Origin: Sarocladium kiliense
Taxonomy: Eukaryota; Ascomycota; Sordariomycetes; Hypocreales; Sarocladiaceae
Assembly (NCBI GenBank): GCA_030734395.1
Contig: JAUZTG010000034.1
Location: forward strand, 124,001-188,000
Direction of reading: 5' to 3'
DNA length: 64,000 bases
A model generated the notes under the pieces. The model ran no database searches, was not told the DNA's origin, and worked only from the letters and a program-made list of their open reading frames with translations. Both the position numbers and the translations under genes were made by a program. Positions 36,064-46,724 of this stretch are shown piece after piece. Every line of letters begins with the position of its first letter. Within the stretch, counting starts at the first letter, position 1.

Positions 36064-36713
36064 AGGCAATTGATGTACTGAAGAGTCAAATCACGTGGCA
36101 GAAGACAAAGTACTAGTCACCGAGCCTATAAGATTCCTTTTTCCATGTAGGAGTAGATTTGGTGAGCTCGTCAGAGCTACCTCATGCCGAGCTTTACAGG
36201 GTAACCCACTTGCATCGCGGCTTGACCAACCCGCCAAAGTTAGTGGAGGAGGTACCTCCGTCCCTGGCCTGTGCGCTCTACAACAGCTGTTCCTTCCCTT
36301 TGCGGGACTTGTGCGTGACGAAAGTGGGGGCGGGGCATCGCAGGTGGGACCACGCCCTGCAACCTGCACTACCCAATCACCTACAGCACGTAGCGTCACC
36401 CACCCGGCCGCTGGCAACTGGTGGCAAGCGGTGGGAATGGAAACGGGAGGGTCCTGCCTGGAATCAGACGCCTGGCAGGGCGGTTGGCAGTGGCGATTGA
36501 GGGGTTTGTGCGTGAAACTGCGCGTGAGTCGCACTGGGCGCGAGCGCGCGTGCAGGCAACCGAGATCCAGGTCACGAGTACTTAAACTCTCTCGTTACCC
36601 GCTCAAGCTGAACTTCGGGCCTCTTCTCCTCTCCTCATCACCAACGAACTCCAATCCAAACAAACACAAACGAATCAACCTTTCCCACCAACCAACCAAA
36701 CAAATCCATCATC
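36064..36713. promoter_or_regulatory. Metallothionein promoter region
   Basis: GC-rich DNA ends in a CT-rich stretch and then an A/C-rich 5' leader (repeated CCAA/CAAA) directly before the metallothionein ATG, typical of strongly expressed fungal genes. A TTAAAC box near 36580 may act as TATA. A metal-response element was not identified with confidence. Confidence 0.4.
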
Positions 36714-36861
36714 ATGGGTGACTGCGGATGCTCCTCCTCCGGCTCTTGCGGCTGCGGTACCAGCTGCACCTGCGCCAACTGCCCCGTAAGGCACCCTGCA
36801 TTCCCCCCGTCTGTACCTTGATGGCCCGACACGCTAACATCGTTGATCCCAGCACAAATAA
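36714..36861 (+). CDS. Fungal metallothionein (26 residues)
   Basis: Two exons, 36714-36785 and 36853-36861, joined over a 67-bp intron (donor GTAAGG, branch GCTAAC, acceptor CCCAG), code for 26 residues. It begins MGDCGC and has seven Cys in C-x-C pairs (CGC, CGC, CTC, then C), the same length, start and Cys number as the Neurospora copper metallothionein family. It binds Cu(I) or other soft metals through thiolate clusters in the cytosol and buffers or detoxifies them. Exon 2 adds only His-Lys and the stop. The gene is too small for usual gene calling. Metal induction is expected for the family; no motif proves it here. Confidence 0.88.
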
Positions 36862-37804
36862 ATCATCGGATCGGAATGAGCTGAAATATCGATGAAGAAT
36901 GAATATGGAAATCTGCTCCTGAGTGCCGTGGTGCTGCAAGGGACGATGGCGGAATTGGGGTCTTGTCTCGGTTGTTTCTGTTTTCCCCCGCACATGACGT
37001 CGGATGGAGGGGTTTGCTAGTTTGGTGGTTGAGGCTCAGAATTGCGATATCATCGAATTGATGCTTCATTATCCAGCTCTAGGACTTCTTGTCCCTGCTG
37101 TGCATGTTACTTGTCTTCTCATGTCCTTACTTTCGTGACCTCTGGTGGCCCGATGGCCCGAAATGTACCCACAGATCGTTGGCACCCACCTAAAGGCCCA
37201 GCAACGACACTGATGCACGTCAATAGCGACCACCCACCGAACGTTCCCTGCTGTGAATCGATGTTGAAATGCTGTCGACGGCAACAGAGACGGTCCATCA
37301 CACGGTAGTCATCACACTCGTCTGCACCAAACCGTGGTCAACTCGCGGTCGGCCTGATCAAGGATGCCGACCTTGTCTGGCTGATCTTACGACCCAGTCC
37401 CGCATTCGTGCCCCAATCCCGTAATAGTGAGGTCCTCTCAATGCAAGTTTCCAAACTTTACCTACTCTTGTATGCTGGTGCTGACGATGGAATGGGGTAG
37501 TCGCCTAAGACGTCACAATGGCCGTCCATCGACGCAGTGGCTTCAGGGGCGCACCGCTACTCTCATGTAGGGTCCGTTGCAACTCCTAGTCTGTCGAGCT
37601 TACAGACGGAAAACACCACCTTTTTTTCAATTGAAAACACCTGAGATATATTCTGCGACATGGGGTGCGGTGAAGCTCCAGACCACGAGAAAACAGCCTG
37701 CCGCGACGTAGGCAAGCAGAAGCTTCCTAGCCTAGCCCCAAGCAGGCTTTATGGTAGCTGCTTCTATGCCTTATCGTATTGAGGGTGCCTGTACGGAGAC
37801 TTGA
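36862..37804. other. Intergenic, nothing supported
   Basis: Holds the metallothionein 3' end. Short frames with no protein character; no RNA gene seen. Confidence 0.4.
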
Positions 37805-38071
37805 CGGAAAAGTCCAACAGCTTGTAACCGAACCCTTCCCGAAGAAGGCTTCGTCTGTGATGTCGATGGTGCCCCGTATAGCAACTATACCTGGGCCAAC
37901 GCAACTTTAGCTGCATTGGAGCAAAGTGGCAAAGGGTCCCAGCCCGAGGACAACGACTCTGGCTCAGAGAACCCGCCCAATGTTGTGCAGGAAGGCATTG
38001 GTTCGAAGTTACCCTATACATTCGGTTTCATTGCGACGGCAGTGAGCTTTATGGTGGTCCTTGTTTCTTAG
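37805..38071 (+). pseudogene. Possible 3' exon of a GPI/membrane-anchored secreted protein
   Basis: An open frame without its own ATG runs 88 codons to TAG at 38069-38071. It has two Cys (PTACNRTLP, GFVCDVDG), N-glycosylation-type sequons (NRT, NYT, NAT), an acidic Ser/Asn/Glu-rich linker and a hydrophobic end (FGFIATAVSFMVVLVS), the layout of a GPI-anchored fungal wall protein tail. I could not find upstream exons or a signal peptide, and an in-frame TGA precedes it. It is either the last exon of an unresolved gene or a remnant. No family recognised. Confidence 0.3.
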
Positions 38072-38240
38072 TTTCGGCTGCGAGGCGCCATGTCGTATAG
38101 TTTCATCCCAAGTACTCTCTTAAAGCCGGACTTAATTCTTAGTGAAGCATTTTCTTGCTTGTAATGTGCCATCTTGAGCGAATACCATATCAAGAAGCCG
38201 TGCTTGGACTCCCCTCCTCATTGTCTACATACAGCTCATA

Positions 38241-39617
38241 TTAGAAGACACCGACGCAAGCCCACGCCTCAGCCCACATGTTATTACAATTACTGCCGAA
38301 GCCAGTATTCCACCTCGTAAAGTCGGCCAACGTAATCCCTTGGTAGGATATAATCTGCTGGCACGTGTTGCCTTCCGAGACATAATGGAACTTATTGCAG
38401 TTACCAACCATACCAGGCTGCGTAGGCGTTGGCGTACTAATGCCGTTGCCGGGCTGGGTAGTTGTGGTTGGTGGCTGTGTTGTCCTTGTAGCCTGCCCAA
38501 CAACGCCCACGCAAGCCCACGCCTCGGCATGCATATTGTTGCAGTTGCTGCCGAACCCGGTATTCCACTTGACAAAGTCGGCCAATGTGATCCCTTGGTA
38601 TGACACGATCTGCTGGCATGTGTTGCCTGTAGAGACATAGTGAAACTTGTTACAGTTGCCAACCATGCCTTCCTGGATAGGTGATGGTGTGGTGATACCA
38701 TTACCTGGGGATGTAGTTGTGGGCTGTGCGGAAGTTGAAGTAGCCTGACCAATGGCGCCGATACACACGTAAACTTTGCTCCAGAGTCCAGCGCAGTTGC
38801 TTTGCACAGACGGGTTCCACTGGTAGAGCTGGGCCAGGCTGACACCATTCTCGGAGAGAACGGACGAGCAAGTCTGTCCTTCTTTGACAAAGTAGAACTT
38901 GTTACAGTTACCGACCATGCCCTCCTGGATAGGCGTTGGCGTGGCGATACCGTTCCCTGGAGCTGTACTTGTTGGCGGAGGTGCACTGGTAGTAGTAGCT
39001 TGACCAACAACCCCGACACAGACGTAGACCTCAGCCCAAAGTCCGGAGCAGTCCTTCTCCACCGATGAATTCCACTCGTAAAGTTGGGCCAAAGATATTT
39101 GGGCATCAGATAAGACAGCAGAGCAGGTCTGGCCCTTCTTAACGAACTGGAACTTGTTGCAGTTGGCAACCATGCCCCCTTGGATAGGCGTCGGAGTTTC
39201 AATGCCGCTGGGCGGCTTGGTGGTGGTTGGAGGATCTGGAGTGTCGTTCCGGGCTTCGACGCAATATGAACGCCCAAGAAGGAAGTTGCCGCAGGACGGT
39301 GTGATGGATGGATTCTGCATACTCATCAGTCTTGCTTTTTAACTATCCGTTGCCACATTGCGACTTACCCATCGAAGGAAGTTTTCCATGGAGATTCCCC
39401 ATTCAAAAGGCATATCTGCACAGGGAATCTGGCCATCGTTGTCCCACCACCATGTGCATGAAGCGACGGTGTTTGGATCATGTGGATAGTTAGGCGAGTC
39501 GTCCATAAGTCGCATTGGCGCGGTCTCATTCGCCTGTGGCCGAGGTATAGCGGCAACTTCTGTTGCTAGCATAACCAAAGCTGCCGCAAGGCCAGAAGCC
39601 CTAGCGAAGGGAACCAT
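38241..39617 (-). CDS. Secreted protein with five LysM domains
   Basis: Two exons (39617-39369, 39314-38241, minus strand) over a 54-bp intron give 440 residues. A signal peptide (about 1-23) is followed by LysM1 (about 50-104), split by the intron, then four LysM blocks near 132-184, 217-269, 302-353 and 387-439, joined by Thr/Pro-rich linkers with GNGI-TPTP repeats. Each block has two to four Cys. LysM2 and 3 are close copies (SLAQLYxWN), and so are LysM4 and 5 (GITLADFxxWNTGFGSNCNN), showing two rounds of duplication. There is no catalytic domain. Such proteins bind chitin oligomers; in plant and insect pathogens they mask chitin from host receptors, and in others they shield the fungus's own wall. 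The gene is divergent from the chitinase, a pairing seen elsewhere for killer-toxin-like chitinases. Confidence 0.88.
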
Positions 39618-40856
39618 GATGTATCCGAGATAGCGCTGACGATGAGCGTTGTCCTGTTGAGAGACTTCACAATGTTCAAGCAGGATAGCGAAACTGTCAC
39701 CCAAGCGCCAGCACCCTACGACAGAGACATATCTATAAACGTATTTGCACTTCTATCCTGGAGTTACAGCACACGGATGACTGGCCTTGGCCTACGGTCG
39801 AGACTCTACGCATCCATCCCATGTTAAGTTGTGCCAATGCCCGTTTCCTCAATTCAGACATAAGAGTTGATATTAGCGTGCCTTTCGTATCTATGCAACT
39901 TGCGGACCTGCCGAAATCGAGACTGTTCCTTTATAGGGACCATGGGTAAGATGTTCTGGCCTTCGGCCATTATCTCGGTCATGAGGAGCTTGGCAAGAGG
40001 ATTCCGGAAGACATGGCGGTTCAAATACGACTATACTTGCTTGGCATGCCGCTTCTCGCTCGGCTGGCAAACAACGGTCAGGGGTATAAAGTGTGGTAGA
40101 GATGAGAGAGAGATACAAGGGTCACAGAATAATGCCCAGAGGCTACGCCTCTAGATAATTCGCTGCCAAGCTATTTTACCGCGTGGCGAGGTTTTCAAGT
40201 CAACACCCCAATTCGTGCTTCATATGTCCGAAGGAGGCCTAATGCGGTTTGCCTACTTTGTATGCGCAGCCAAGATGTCAGATGGCATGGGCCGGGGTCT
40301 GGTTCCATGGCGCATCGAAATCATACATAGTATCGTTCTCGGCGGGCTCCACAACTAGAAACATAGATCCCTTTCTAGAGGGCGTGCATATAGAGGAAGG
40401 CAGGGTGTTGGGTATTGTAATGTAGCATCCAGGGTCCTTTTGCTCAACCCAGGATCACTACGAGCGATTTAGACATATTTTCAAGCTTATAGTATCCTCA
40501 GTCTGACTAATCGTGGTGTTGACCAATGTGTAGGAATTGCCTCTTGCATGCAAGTATGAAAGATAGGTGCCGTCTCGGTATGGCCGTTCATGCATGTTAC
40601 TAGCTGATGGACGGGATTTCTAGACTGTGTCTTATGACACACCTGTCTCTTGCATCTTTACCAACCTTGGAGCCAAGGAAAGTGGCGATATATTGGTGCA
40701 CATCGGGTTGTGGTATAACTTCCGCTGTACTGTGACAGTCGCGGACACCCCCGGCTTTGTTCCTCTCCTTGCGTTGTGTATCATTCCATGCCCCCCAACT
40801 GCGTTGTCGACTCAGAGTCTGTTGACAACTTTCAACAAGGCTCAAACCGCATCGTC
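39618..40856. promoter_or_regulatory. Divergent intergenic region, LysM gene / chitinase
   Basis: A 1.24-kb region between divergent starts, so the two genes could share control. No gene and no clear repeated site was found by eye. Confidence 0.4.
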
Positions 40857-43800
40857 ATGTGGTACAGGCTACTCCCTCACCTCTTGGTGCTGTCGTTGCT
40901 GTCTGCTTCTTCAAGGGCAGCGACGGCTGACCCCAAGAGCCAAGGCCTGACGCCGGAGAACCGGATTCTGCACGTCAAAACCTGTCCTCTGCCTTGCAAG
41001 AAGACCGGCGATAACGTGGAGAAATGGAGCCACTTTCACAAAATAGAGGACCTGGCCGTCTGTCCTGAGCCTCTCCTCCTCGCCTTCAACGTCTTCACGC
41101 CACTAGGCGCCCAAGGCTCTCCAATCAGCATCCGCGCATGTACACTCGGGGATGCTTCTACGGAGGACAACTACTTGGTCAAGGCTGGATACGTCTCTCC
41201 CGAGGCCAAGGGCTCGACGAACTTCGGCCCAGGTGGATTGTCTTCACGGGCTCTGAACAACGCTACGGCGGAGGATGGTGCTGCCTGTGGCAAGGACGCG
41301 CCGCAGAAATCTCACGTTGTGGTGCAAATGTCTTCGTGGGATGCCGGCAGCGCAGCTTCCGAGTCAAGCTTGCGGAGCCCAGCAGCCGGGGCCAACAATG
41401 ATGCCCAGGCTGATGTTATTCGTGCAATCAAGGCGCTATCGGCACAAGTTCAGAAAGACGACAGCTGCGAGAAACTCGTTCGACTTGCCTATGTCCGTGG
41501 CACGCTGGTTGGCGTGTACTCTGGGGCTCTGATCGAGAAGGCGAAGACATCTGCTGCTCTGATGCAAAGGCTAGCCGACGAGGCAGAAGCATCCTCTGCG
41601 TCTTCTGTTCGCGTGACACTCGAAGTGTGCGGCAAAGATCGCTCGTCCGCTTCCACGTTCGGAGCAGTAGCTGATGCCAGCGGGGACTTCTCCATGGTCC
41701 AGAAAGTCATGAAATCTTGGAGCGAAGGAAAATGTGTAGGAAGCACAGGTGGAACGCGGATTCAGGCTCAGGCTCAGGGCACCAAAACAGACATTTGGTC
41801 CTATGATCTGTCAATGCCCAAAGATGAAGACGAGGGCATCGGCCTACAGAAGAGAGCTGATTGCCGTAGCATTCGGATTGAGCAGAACGACGACTGTACA
41901 AAGCTCGCATCGCGCTGCGGGATTGGCAACGCAGCATTCCAAAGTTTCAACAAAGATCTTTGCTCGAAGATCCTCAAGCCAGGTCAGCCGGTGTGCTGCT
42001 CCTCCGGTTCATTGCCGGATGTAAGACCTCAGCCGCAAGATAATGGCATATGTGCGACGTATAGGGTCGGTCCAGACGAGGGCTGCTCTGTTATCGCCGC
42101 CATGCACGGCCTTGAAGAAGAGGACCTTGACGAGATGAACAGATATACCTGGGGATGGGATGGATGCGACGTTCTGTTCCTGGACCAGGTTGTTTGCGTA
42201 AGCATTGGAGACCCGCCGATGCCTGCAACATACCCAGACGCTGTGTGCGGACCTACAGTCCCTGGCTCGTTCCGTCCGCTAGACATTCGCAAGATGGCTG
42301 AACTCAACCCGTGCCCGCTCAATGTCTGCTGCAACGTATGGGGCAACTGTGGCACGACTGCCGACTTCTGCACCATCTCCAAGACGAACACGGGCAACCC
42401 TGGCACCAGTCGCCCGGGTGAGAACGGATGCCAGTCTAGCTGTGGGACAAAGATTGTGAATGACTTTGAAGGCCCAGCCGAGTTCCGGAAGATCGCCTAT
42501 TATGAAGGATGGAATTACAAAAGGCCTTGTCTGAACATGAATGTGCTGGACATCGACAGGTCATACACCCATGTGCACTTTGCATTCGCTGAGATTTCGG
42601 CGGATATGCAGGTGGTCATCCCCCAGGATAGCCAGAAGCAGTGGCAGAACTTCGTGGCAGCTCAGAACTTCCCTCGGAAGATCCTTGCCTTTGGAGGTTG
42701 GGCTTTCTCCAACGAGGGTGAGGGCGCTGGCCGTTTGCGTGAGGCTGTGAGCCCTGCTAATCGACACGAGTTCTCGGACCGTGTCGTAAAGTTCGCCTTG
42801 GACAATAATCTGGCAGGTCTGGACTTTGACTGGGAGTACCCCGGTGCCACCGATATTGATGGTTCACCACCAGGTAATGATGAGGATGGCGATGCGTACC
42901 TCGCCTTTCTGCGACTCGTGCGAGCCAAGATGCCAAGGCATATGTCTCTATCGATTGCTGCTCCGGCTTCATACTGGTACCTACGCGGATTCCCTATCAA
43001 GGAGATGATCTTTGAGCTTGACTACCTGGTCTACATGACGTATGACTTCCACGGGCAATGGGACGTCGGCAACAAATGGGCCATGTCAGGTTGTGAAGGA
43101 GGCAACTGTCTTCGCTCTCACGTCAGTTCGACCATCACCCACGACAGCTTCGTCATGATTACCAAGGCTGGAGTACCGACGCATAAGGTCGTTGTTGGCG
43201 TCTCGAGCTATGGACGATCCTTCAAGATGGCGGATTCCACCTGCCGCGGGCCTCAATGCACGTTCCTAGGCGAGCGAAACAAGTCGCCGGCTAAGCCAGG
43301 TCGTTGCACAGGTGAGGGAGGATACATTTCCAATTTTGAGATTGATGAGATCATCAAGAAGGGCGGTGCTATCAAGACGTGGTGGGACGAGGAAACTGAT
43401 TCAGACTATCTCGTCTATAACCAGGTGGAGTGGGTGGCTTATATGACCAACACCACCAAGGAGAGGCGTACGGGCGAGTATCGCCGGCTCAACATGGGCG
43501 GGACTTCAGACTGGGCCGTCGACCTCCAAGGTGAAGGGACACTGGGCGAGGACGATATTGGGGACAGCGACTACGAACCAGATCCAACGGACGAGAAGCC
43601 ATTGGCGCCGTGCACCTACACTCCAACGACCATGGACCAGATCATCAATCTCAACTATCGTAACGAGATTCTCCCACATTGCGCAGCCCGTTACATCATC
43701 TCGGTGATGCACGCAACGTTCGTAGAAGTGCGAGAGCGTTTCGCCGCCATCATGAACGACGGTTACGACAAATACTTCGGGATCTACGCAAAGCACGTTT

Positions 43801-44909
43801 TCGACACTCGGCATGAGGCCATGTGGAAGCTCCTGATGGAGAAGGGCAATCAGTACTTCGACTGTGAGATCTTCTCCAAGTACGCCTGCTGTCCAGGCTG
43901 CGACTACCAGAAAAGATGCAAGAACTGTATCAATGACTGCAAAATCACCTCAAGCAGCCATCCCGGCTGGGAGTGGCGCAAGAATAAGATGGCATGTCCG
44001 CCTGACATGTCTGGCCGTGGTTGGGACACCAATCGCTACGAGATGGAATCTATCTTCTGGTCCTTCAAGAACGACGAGGCAAAGAAGAAGTTCCTCGACG
44101 AAGTCGGCGAGGTCATTGGCGTCGACGAGCAATACATGACCTACCCGGACCACAAGCTCCACATGAAGAACAAGTTCGCCATGTCTTCTTGTGCCGGATC
44201 TCGGCCTCCTGCTGACGGGCAACCTCCTAAATATGAAGACATGACCGGGTCCTGCCAAGGGGAGCACTGGTGGCACAACGCCCCAACCATCGGAACGGGC
44301 TACACTGTCGACAAGGTTCCCAATCCGAAGGATATCATCAGCAAGACTCTCTCGGGCATTGATATTGACCCTGTGATGGGTGAGTTCGAGCTTGCAGTCC
44401 TCGCCGACGAGTACGACGAAGACTCCTCGGACCTGGTGGATGCCCTCGTTCTACCTATCTTTATGATGTCCTCGGGGCTAGAGATGATGGACACAGTAGT
44501 CGAGATGGGCAAAGAGATTGAGAAGAACGACAAGATCGCCTTCATCATGAACCTCCTCTCAGCCATCTTCCTCGTCGTCGGCGGCTTCGGCGGTGTCGCA
44601 GCCGGTGCAAGCAGCGCAGCATTGCGTGTCATGGGCCAAGCCTTCGTCTTGATCGCGGAGACAGGGAACTTGGGACTAGGTCTTTACACGGCTGTCGGAG
44701 ACAAGACGACCATCCCGTTGCTCATCTTCGGGCTTATCATGAGCGCCACGGGCCTTCGCAGCGCGGTCAATGTCAGTAAAGCGGCGTCACTCAGGCGGGG
44801 GATGACATCGCAGGAGATTGCCAACATCAATCCTCGGGCTGGGACGTTGGCTGGTATTGTGAAGACTGCCAACACGAAAACACCAAGTAACCTCTGCAGA
44901 TATGCTTGA
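40857..44909 (+). CDS. Killer-toxin-like GH18 chitinase (subgroup C)
   Basis: A single exon of 1,350 residues. I start at 40857, whose product begins with a signal peptide (WYRLLPHLLVLSLLSASS), rather than at the in-frame ATG 27 codons upstream. Order: an N-terminal region of about 330 residues; two LysM-like units (about 333-385, 397-451); a chitin-binding type 1 domain (about 461-506, CCNVWGNCGTTADFC); GH18 barrel (about 544-885) with LAGLDFDWEYPG (catalytic Glu660, the D-x-E pair kept, but the first Asp of the usual D-x2-D-x-D-x-E replaced by Ala). A Cys-rich segment follows (about 1000-1025), and three hydrophobic segments lie near 1227-1300. This is the layout of the alpha/beta precursor of zymocin, where the chitinase docks on the target wall and the hydrophobic chain helps the small subunit across the membrane. 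The actual role here is unproven. Confidence 0.88.
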   Translation: MWYRLLPHLLVLSLLSASSRAATADPKSQGLTPENRILHVKTCPLPCKKTGDNVEKWSHFHKIEDLAVCPEPLLLAFNVFTPLGAQGSPISIRACTLGDASTEDNYLVKAGYVSPEAKGSTNFGPGGLSSRALNNATAEDGAACGKDAPQKSHVVVQMSSWDAGSAASESSLRSPAAGANNDAQADVIRAIKALSAQVQKDDSCEKLVRLAYVRGTLVGVYSGALIEKAKTSAALMQRLADEAEASSASSVRVTLEVCGKDRSSASTFGAVADASGDFSMVQKVMKSWSEGKCVGSTGGTRIQAQAQGTKTDIWSYDLSMPKDEDEGIGLQKRADCRSIRIEQNDDCTKLASRCGIGNAAFQSFNKDLCSKILKPGQPVCCSSGSLPDVRPQPQDNGICATYRVGPDEGCSVIAAMHGLEEEDLDEMNRYTWGWDGCDVLFLDQVVCVSIGDPPMPATYPDAVCGPTVPGSFRPLDIRKMAELNPCPLNVCCNVWGNCGTTADFCTISKTNTGNPGTSRPGENGCQSSCGTKIVNDFEGPAEFRKIAYYEGWNYKRPCLNMNVLDIDRSYTHVHFAFAEISADMQVVIPQDSQKQWQNFVAAQNFPRKILAFGGWAFSNEGEGAGRLREAVSPANRHEFSDRVVKFALDNNLAGLDFDWEYPGATDIDGSPPGNDEDGDAYLAFLRLVRAKMPRHMSLSIAAPASYWYLRGFPIKEMIFELDYLVYMTYDFHGQWDVGNKWAMSGCEGGNCLRSHVSSTITHDSFVMITKAGVPTHKVVVGVSSYGRSFKMADSTCRGPQCTFLGERNKSPAKPGRCTGEGGYISNFEIDEIIKKGGAIKTWWDEETDSDYLVYNQVEWVAYMTNTTKERRTGEYRRLNMGGTSDWAVDLQGEGTLGEDDIGDSDYEPDPTDEKPLAPCTYTPTTMDQIINLNYRNEILPHCAARYIISVMHATFVEVRERFAAIMNDGYDKYFGIYAKHVFDTRHEAMWKLLMEKGNQYFDCEIFSKYACCPGCDYQKRCKNCINDCKITSSSHPGWEWRKNKMACPPDMSGRGWDTNRYEMESIFWSFKNDEAKKKFLDEVGEVIGVDEQYMTYPDHKLHMKNKFAMSSCAGSRPPADGQPPKYEDMTGSCQGEHWWHNAPTIGTGYTVDKVPNPKDIISKTLSGIDIDPVMGEFELAVLADEYDEDSSDLVDALVLPIFMMSSGLEMMDTVVEMGKEIEKNDKIAFIMNLLSAIFLVVGGFGGVAAGASSAALRVMGQAFVLIAETGNLGLGLYTAVGDKTTIPLLIFGLIMSATGLRSAVNVSKAASLRRGMTSQEIANINPRAGTLAGIVKTANTKTPSNLCRYA

Positions 44910-45947
44910 TGGGGATTACGTTGGATCTCATTTGTATGCATGATTTTGGGAACAGAGTTGACACTTAGCTTAGCACTGGGAGCTTGAGACGCTTGAGGAT
45001 ATAGTCAGCTGAAAGAAACTGGCATTTCTGGAGATGGTCATTTTGCAGCTTTTTGGTTTCTGACGCGCTTTTGCAAAAGTCTTGAGGTTTGGGAAGTCAA
45101 GACTGACGCCGTTGCAATTGAGTAGTGTCACAATGTGTGATGATACTGAAGTCTTTGCAAAAGCTTCACAGACGCTTTTCATATCTATACTAACTACATT
45201 ACGAGGAAGTCTTTGCGAGTCCTGTAACATATGATGTGCTGCTGTCGAAGCAGATCTATATCTGCGGTAGTCTGTCTTAACCAACAATGGTGATAAACCC
45301 CCCCCTCTCAAGCTCGACGTCGCCAGTAATCGCCTACATGGCTGGGAGAAATCCTACGGACCGAAATTTGCGACCGAGTTTGGATCCGCTTACTCCAGTA
45401 ACTAATCGACAAATAGCACGTTCGACGTCTCGGCCTTCGCTTCTAAGAAACCGAGTTCCACGGGCATAAAGGAGGTCTCTGCAGAGTATATTTCCCAGGT
45501 TACATGCCTCTTTCAGAAGCCGGTGGCAGAGTTGGTATCCACATGTCCTTGGCCAATATTGTCTAGAACAAGATATACGATTAATATACCTAAAAAGGTT
45601 CAAGCAGATGGACAACCTCGGGGCTCGCCGTGTTGCATTCTGCAGGCCAAGCCTTGGCCGAGATCCTTGCAAAAGCTGACATGCTATGGTCAGGGCATGT
45701 AGGACTGATGTGATATGTACACACCCCTCCCTTTCTCGCCTGCATAGAGTTCCCACCCGCATTCCCGTCTTTCTCTCTGATCTTTGCCGTTTCCCTGTAC
45801 AAGAGTACTTGGTCTATATTTGTAGAACTTGTTCTTTCGTTCTTGACTCGTTCCCGCCTAGCATTTGCCCGTGAATCTTACCAGCAATTCATCTAGCCAC
45901 TCTCAAAGAGCCAGATTGTATGAAGCTGGTGCAGCTCCTCCAGCGTC
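44910..45947. other. Intergenic between chitinase and small secreted protein
   Basis: No gene seen. It contains the chitinase 3' end and the promoter of the next gene. Confidence 0.45.
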
Positions 45948-46724
45948 ATGCGGGTGCTTTTACCGCTCCTGAGCCTGTTGGCCGTTGTGCCCTATTGTGC
46001 GGCTGAGATCTCTGCGCTTGAGGCGTCCCTTCTGTTGTATTACTACACCAGCTACGATCTCGACTTTGAGGTTGAGGGCCGGAACAGGACCATTGCAAGA
46101 GCCTGCAAAGGTTCTGGCACTGACAACAAATGCAACTTCAACGAGTTCGTCAACTACGTCTCCACCGGCGAACCCTCAACAGAGCCAAAGTACTTCGAAG
46201 TCACCAACCCTTTCTTCTTCTACCCTGGTGATGTCGGTGCCATCATCGATCAGCTTCGGATCCTAGCCAAGGGTGACCCTATCCAGTTCGAGCTCATGAT
46301 CAAGTCAGTCAAGACAGCGGTCGGCATGACCAAGAGCCTGGGCAGGATCGCCGACAGGAACTACAAAGCCGCCAAGGAGAAGAAGAAGGACATCGAGCGC
46401 GCCAAAGCCAACATGAAGGTCGCCCTCAGCGGCATGGCTCACCACGCAAAAGTCAAGGCCGAGACTGGCATGCTTGACGCTGTCAAGGCTGTCAAGAATC
46501 TGCAAGTCAAAACGTCGCAGCGCACAAGCGAGTTCGCGCAGAAAGCCAGTGACCGGATCAATTGGCGGGCTACTGTCGAGGCAAACAAGGGTCTTTTCAA
46601 TCGGAATAGCCAGCTGTTCAAAGATGTGGCGACCGCTGTCAGGGGCCACAGGAATCTCGACTCGGTTATGCGAGACCGGACTATTGCGCAAAGGACTGGT
46701 GAAGTGTTTAGTGGCTGTATGTAG
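45948..46724 (+). CDS. Small secreted basic protein, candidate chitinase partner
   Basis: A single exon of 258 residues. A signal peptide (MRVLLPLLSLLAVVPYCA) is followed by a short Cys pair (RACKGSGTDNKCNF), an aromatic stretch (EVTNPFFFYPG) and then a long helical, Lys/Arg-rich part (about 110-250) with no Cys until the penultimate residue (SGCM). I recognise no family. It follows the killer-toxin-like chitinase on the same strand, with about 1 kb between them. In zymocin the toxic gamma chain is a separately coded small secreted protein tied to the carrier by a disulphide, so a lone C-terminal Cys next to such a chitinase is suggestive. It may equally be an unrelated effector. No catalytic motif is visible. 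Confidence 0.7.
   Translation: MRVLLPLLSLLAVVPYCAAEISALEASLLLYYYTSYDLDFEVEGRNRTIARACKGSGTDNKCNFNEFVNYVSTGEPSTEPKYFEVTNPFFFYPGDVGAIIDQLRILAKGDPIQFELMIKSVKTAVGMTKSLGRIADRNYKAAKEKKKDIERAKANMKVALSGMAHHAKVKAETGMLDAVKAVKNLQVKTSQRTSEFAQKASDRINWRATVEANKGLFNRNSQLFKDVATAVRGHRNLDSVMRDRTIAQRTGEVFSGCM

Noticed and set aside
37990..38008. tRNA B-box-like GGTTCGAA
   Set aside because: Does not end in the needed CC and has no A box upstream.
38225..39277. 350-codon minus-strand frame overlapping the LysM gene
   Set aside because: Same strand, shifted by one base from the LysM frame; it is open only because of the repeated sequence and shows no signal peptide or Cys pattern.
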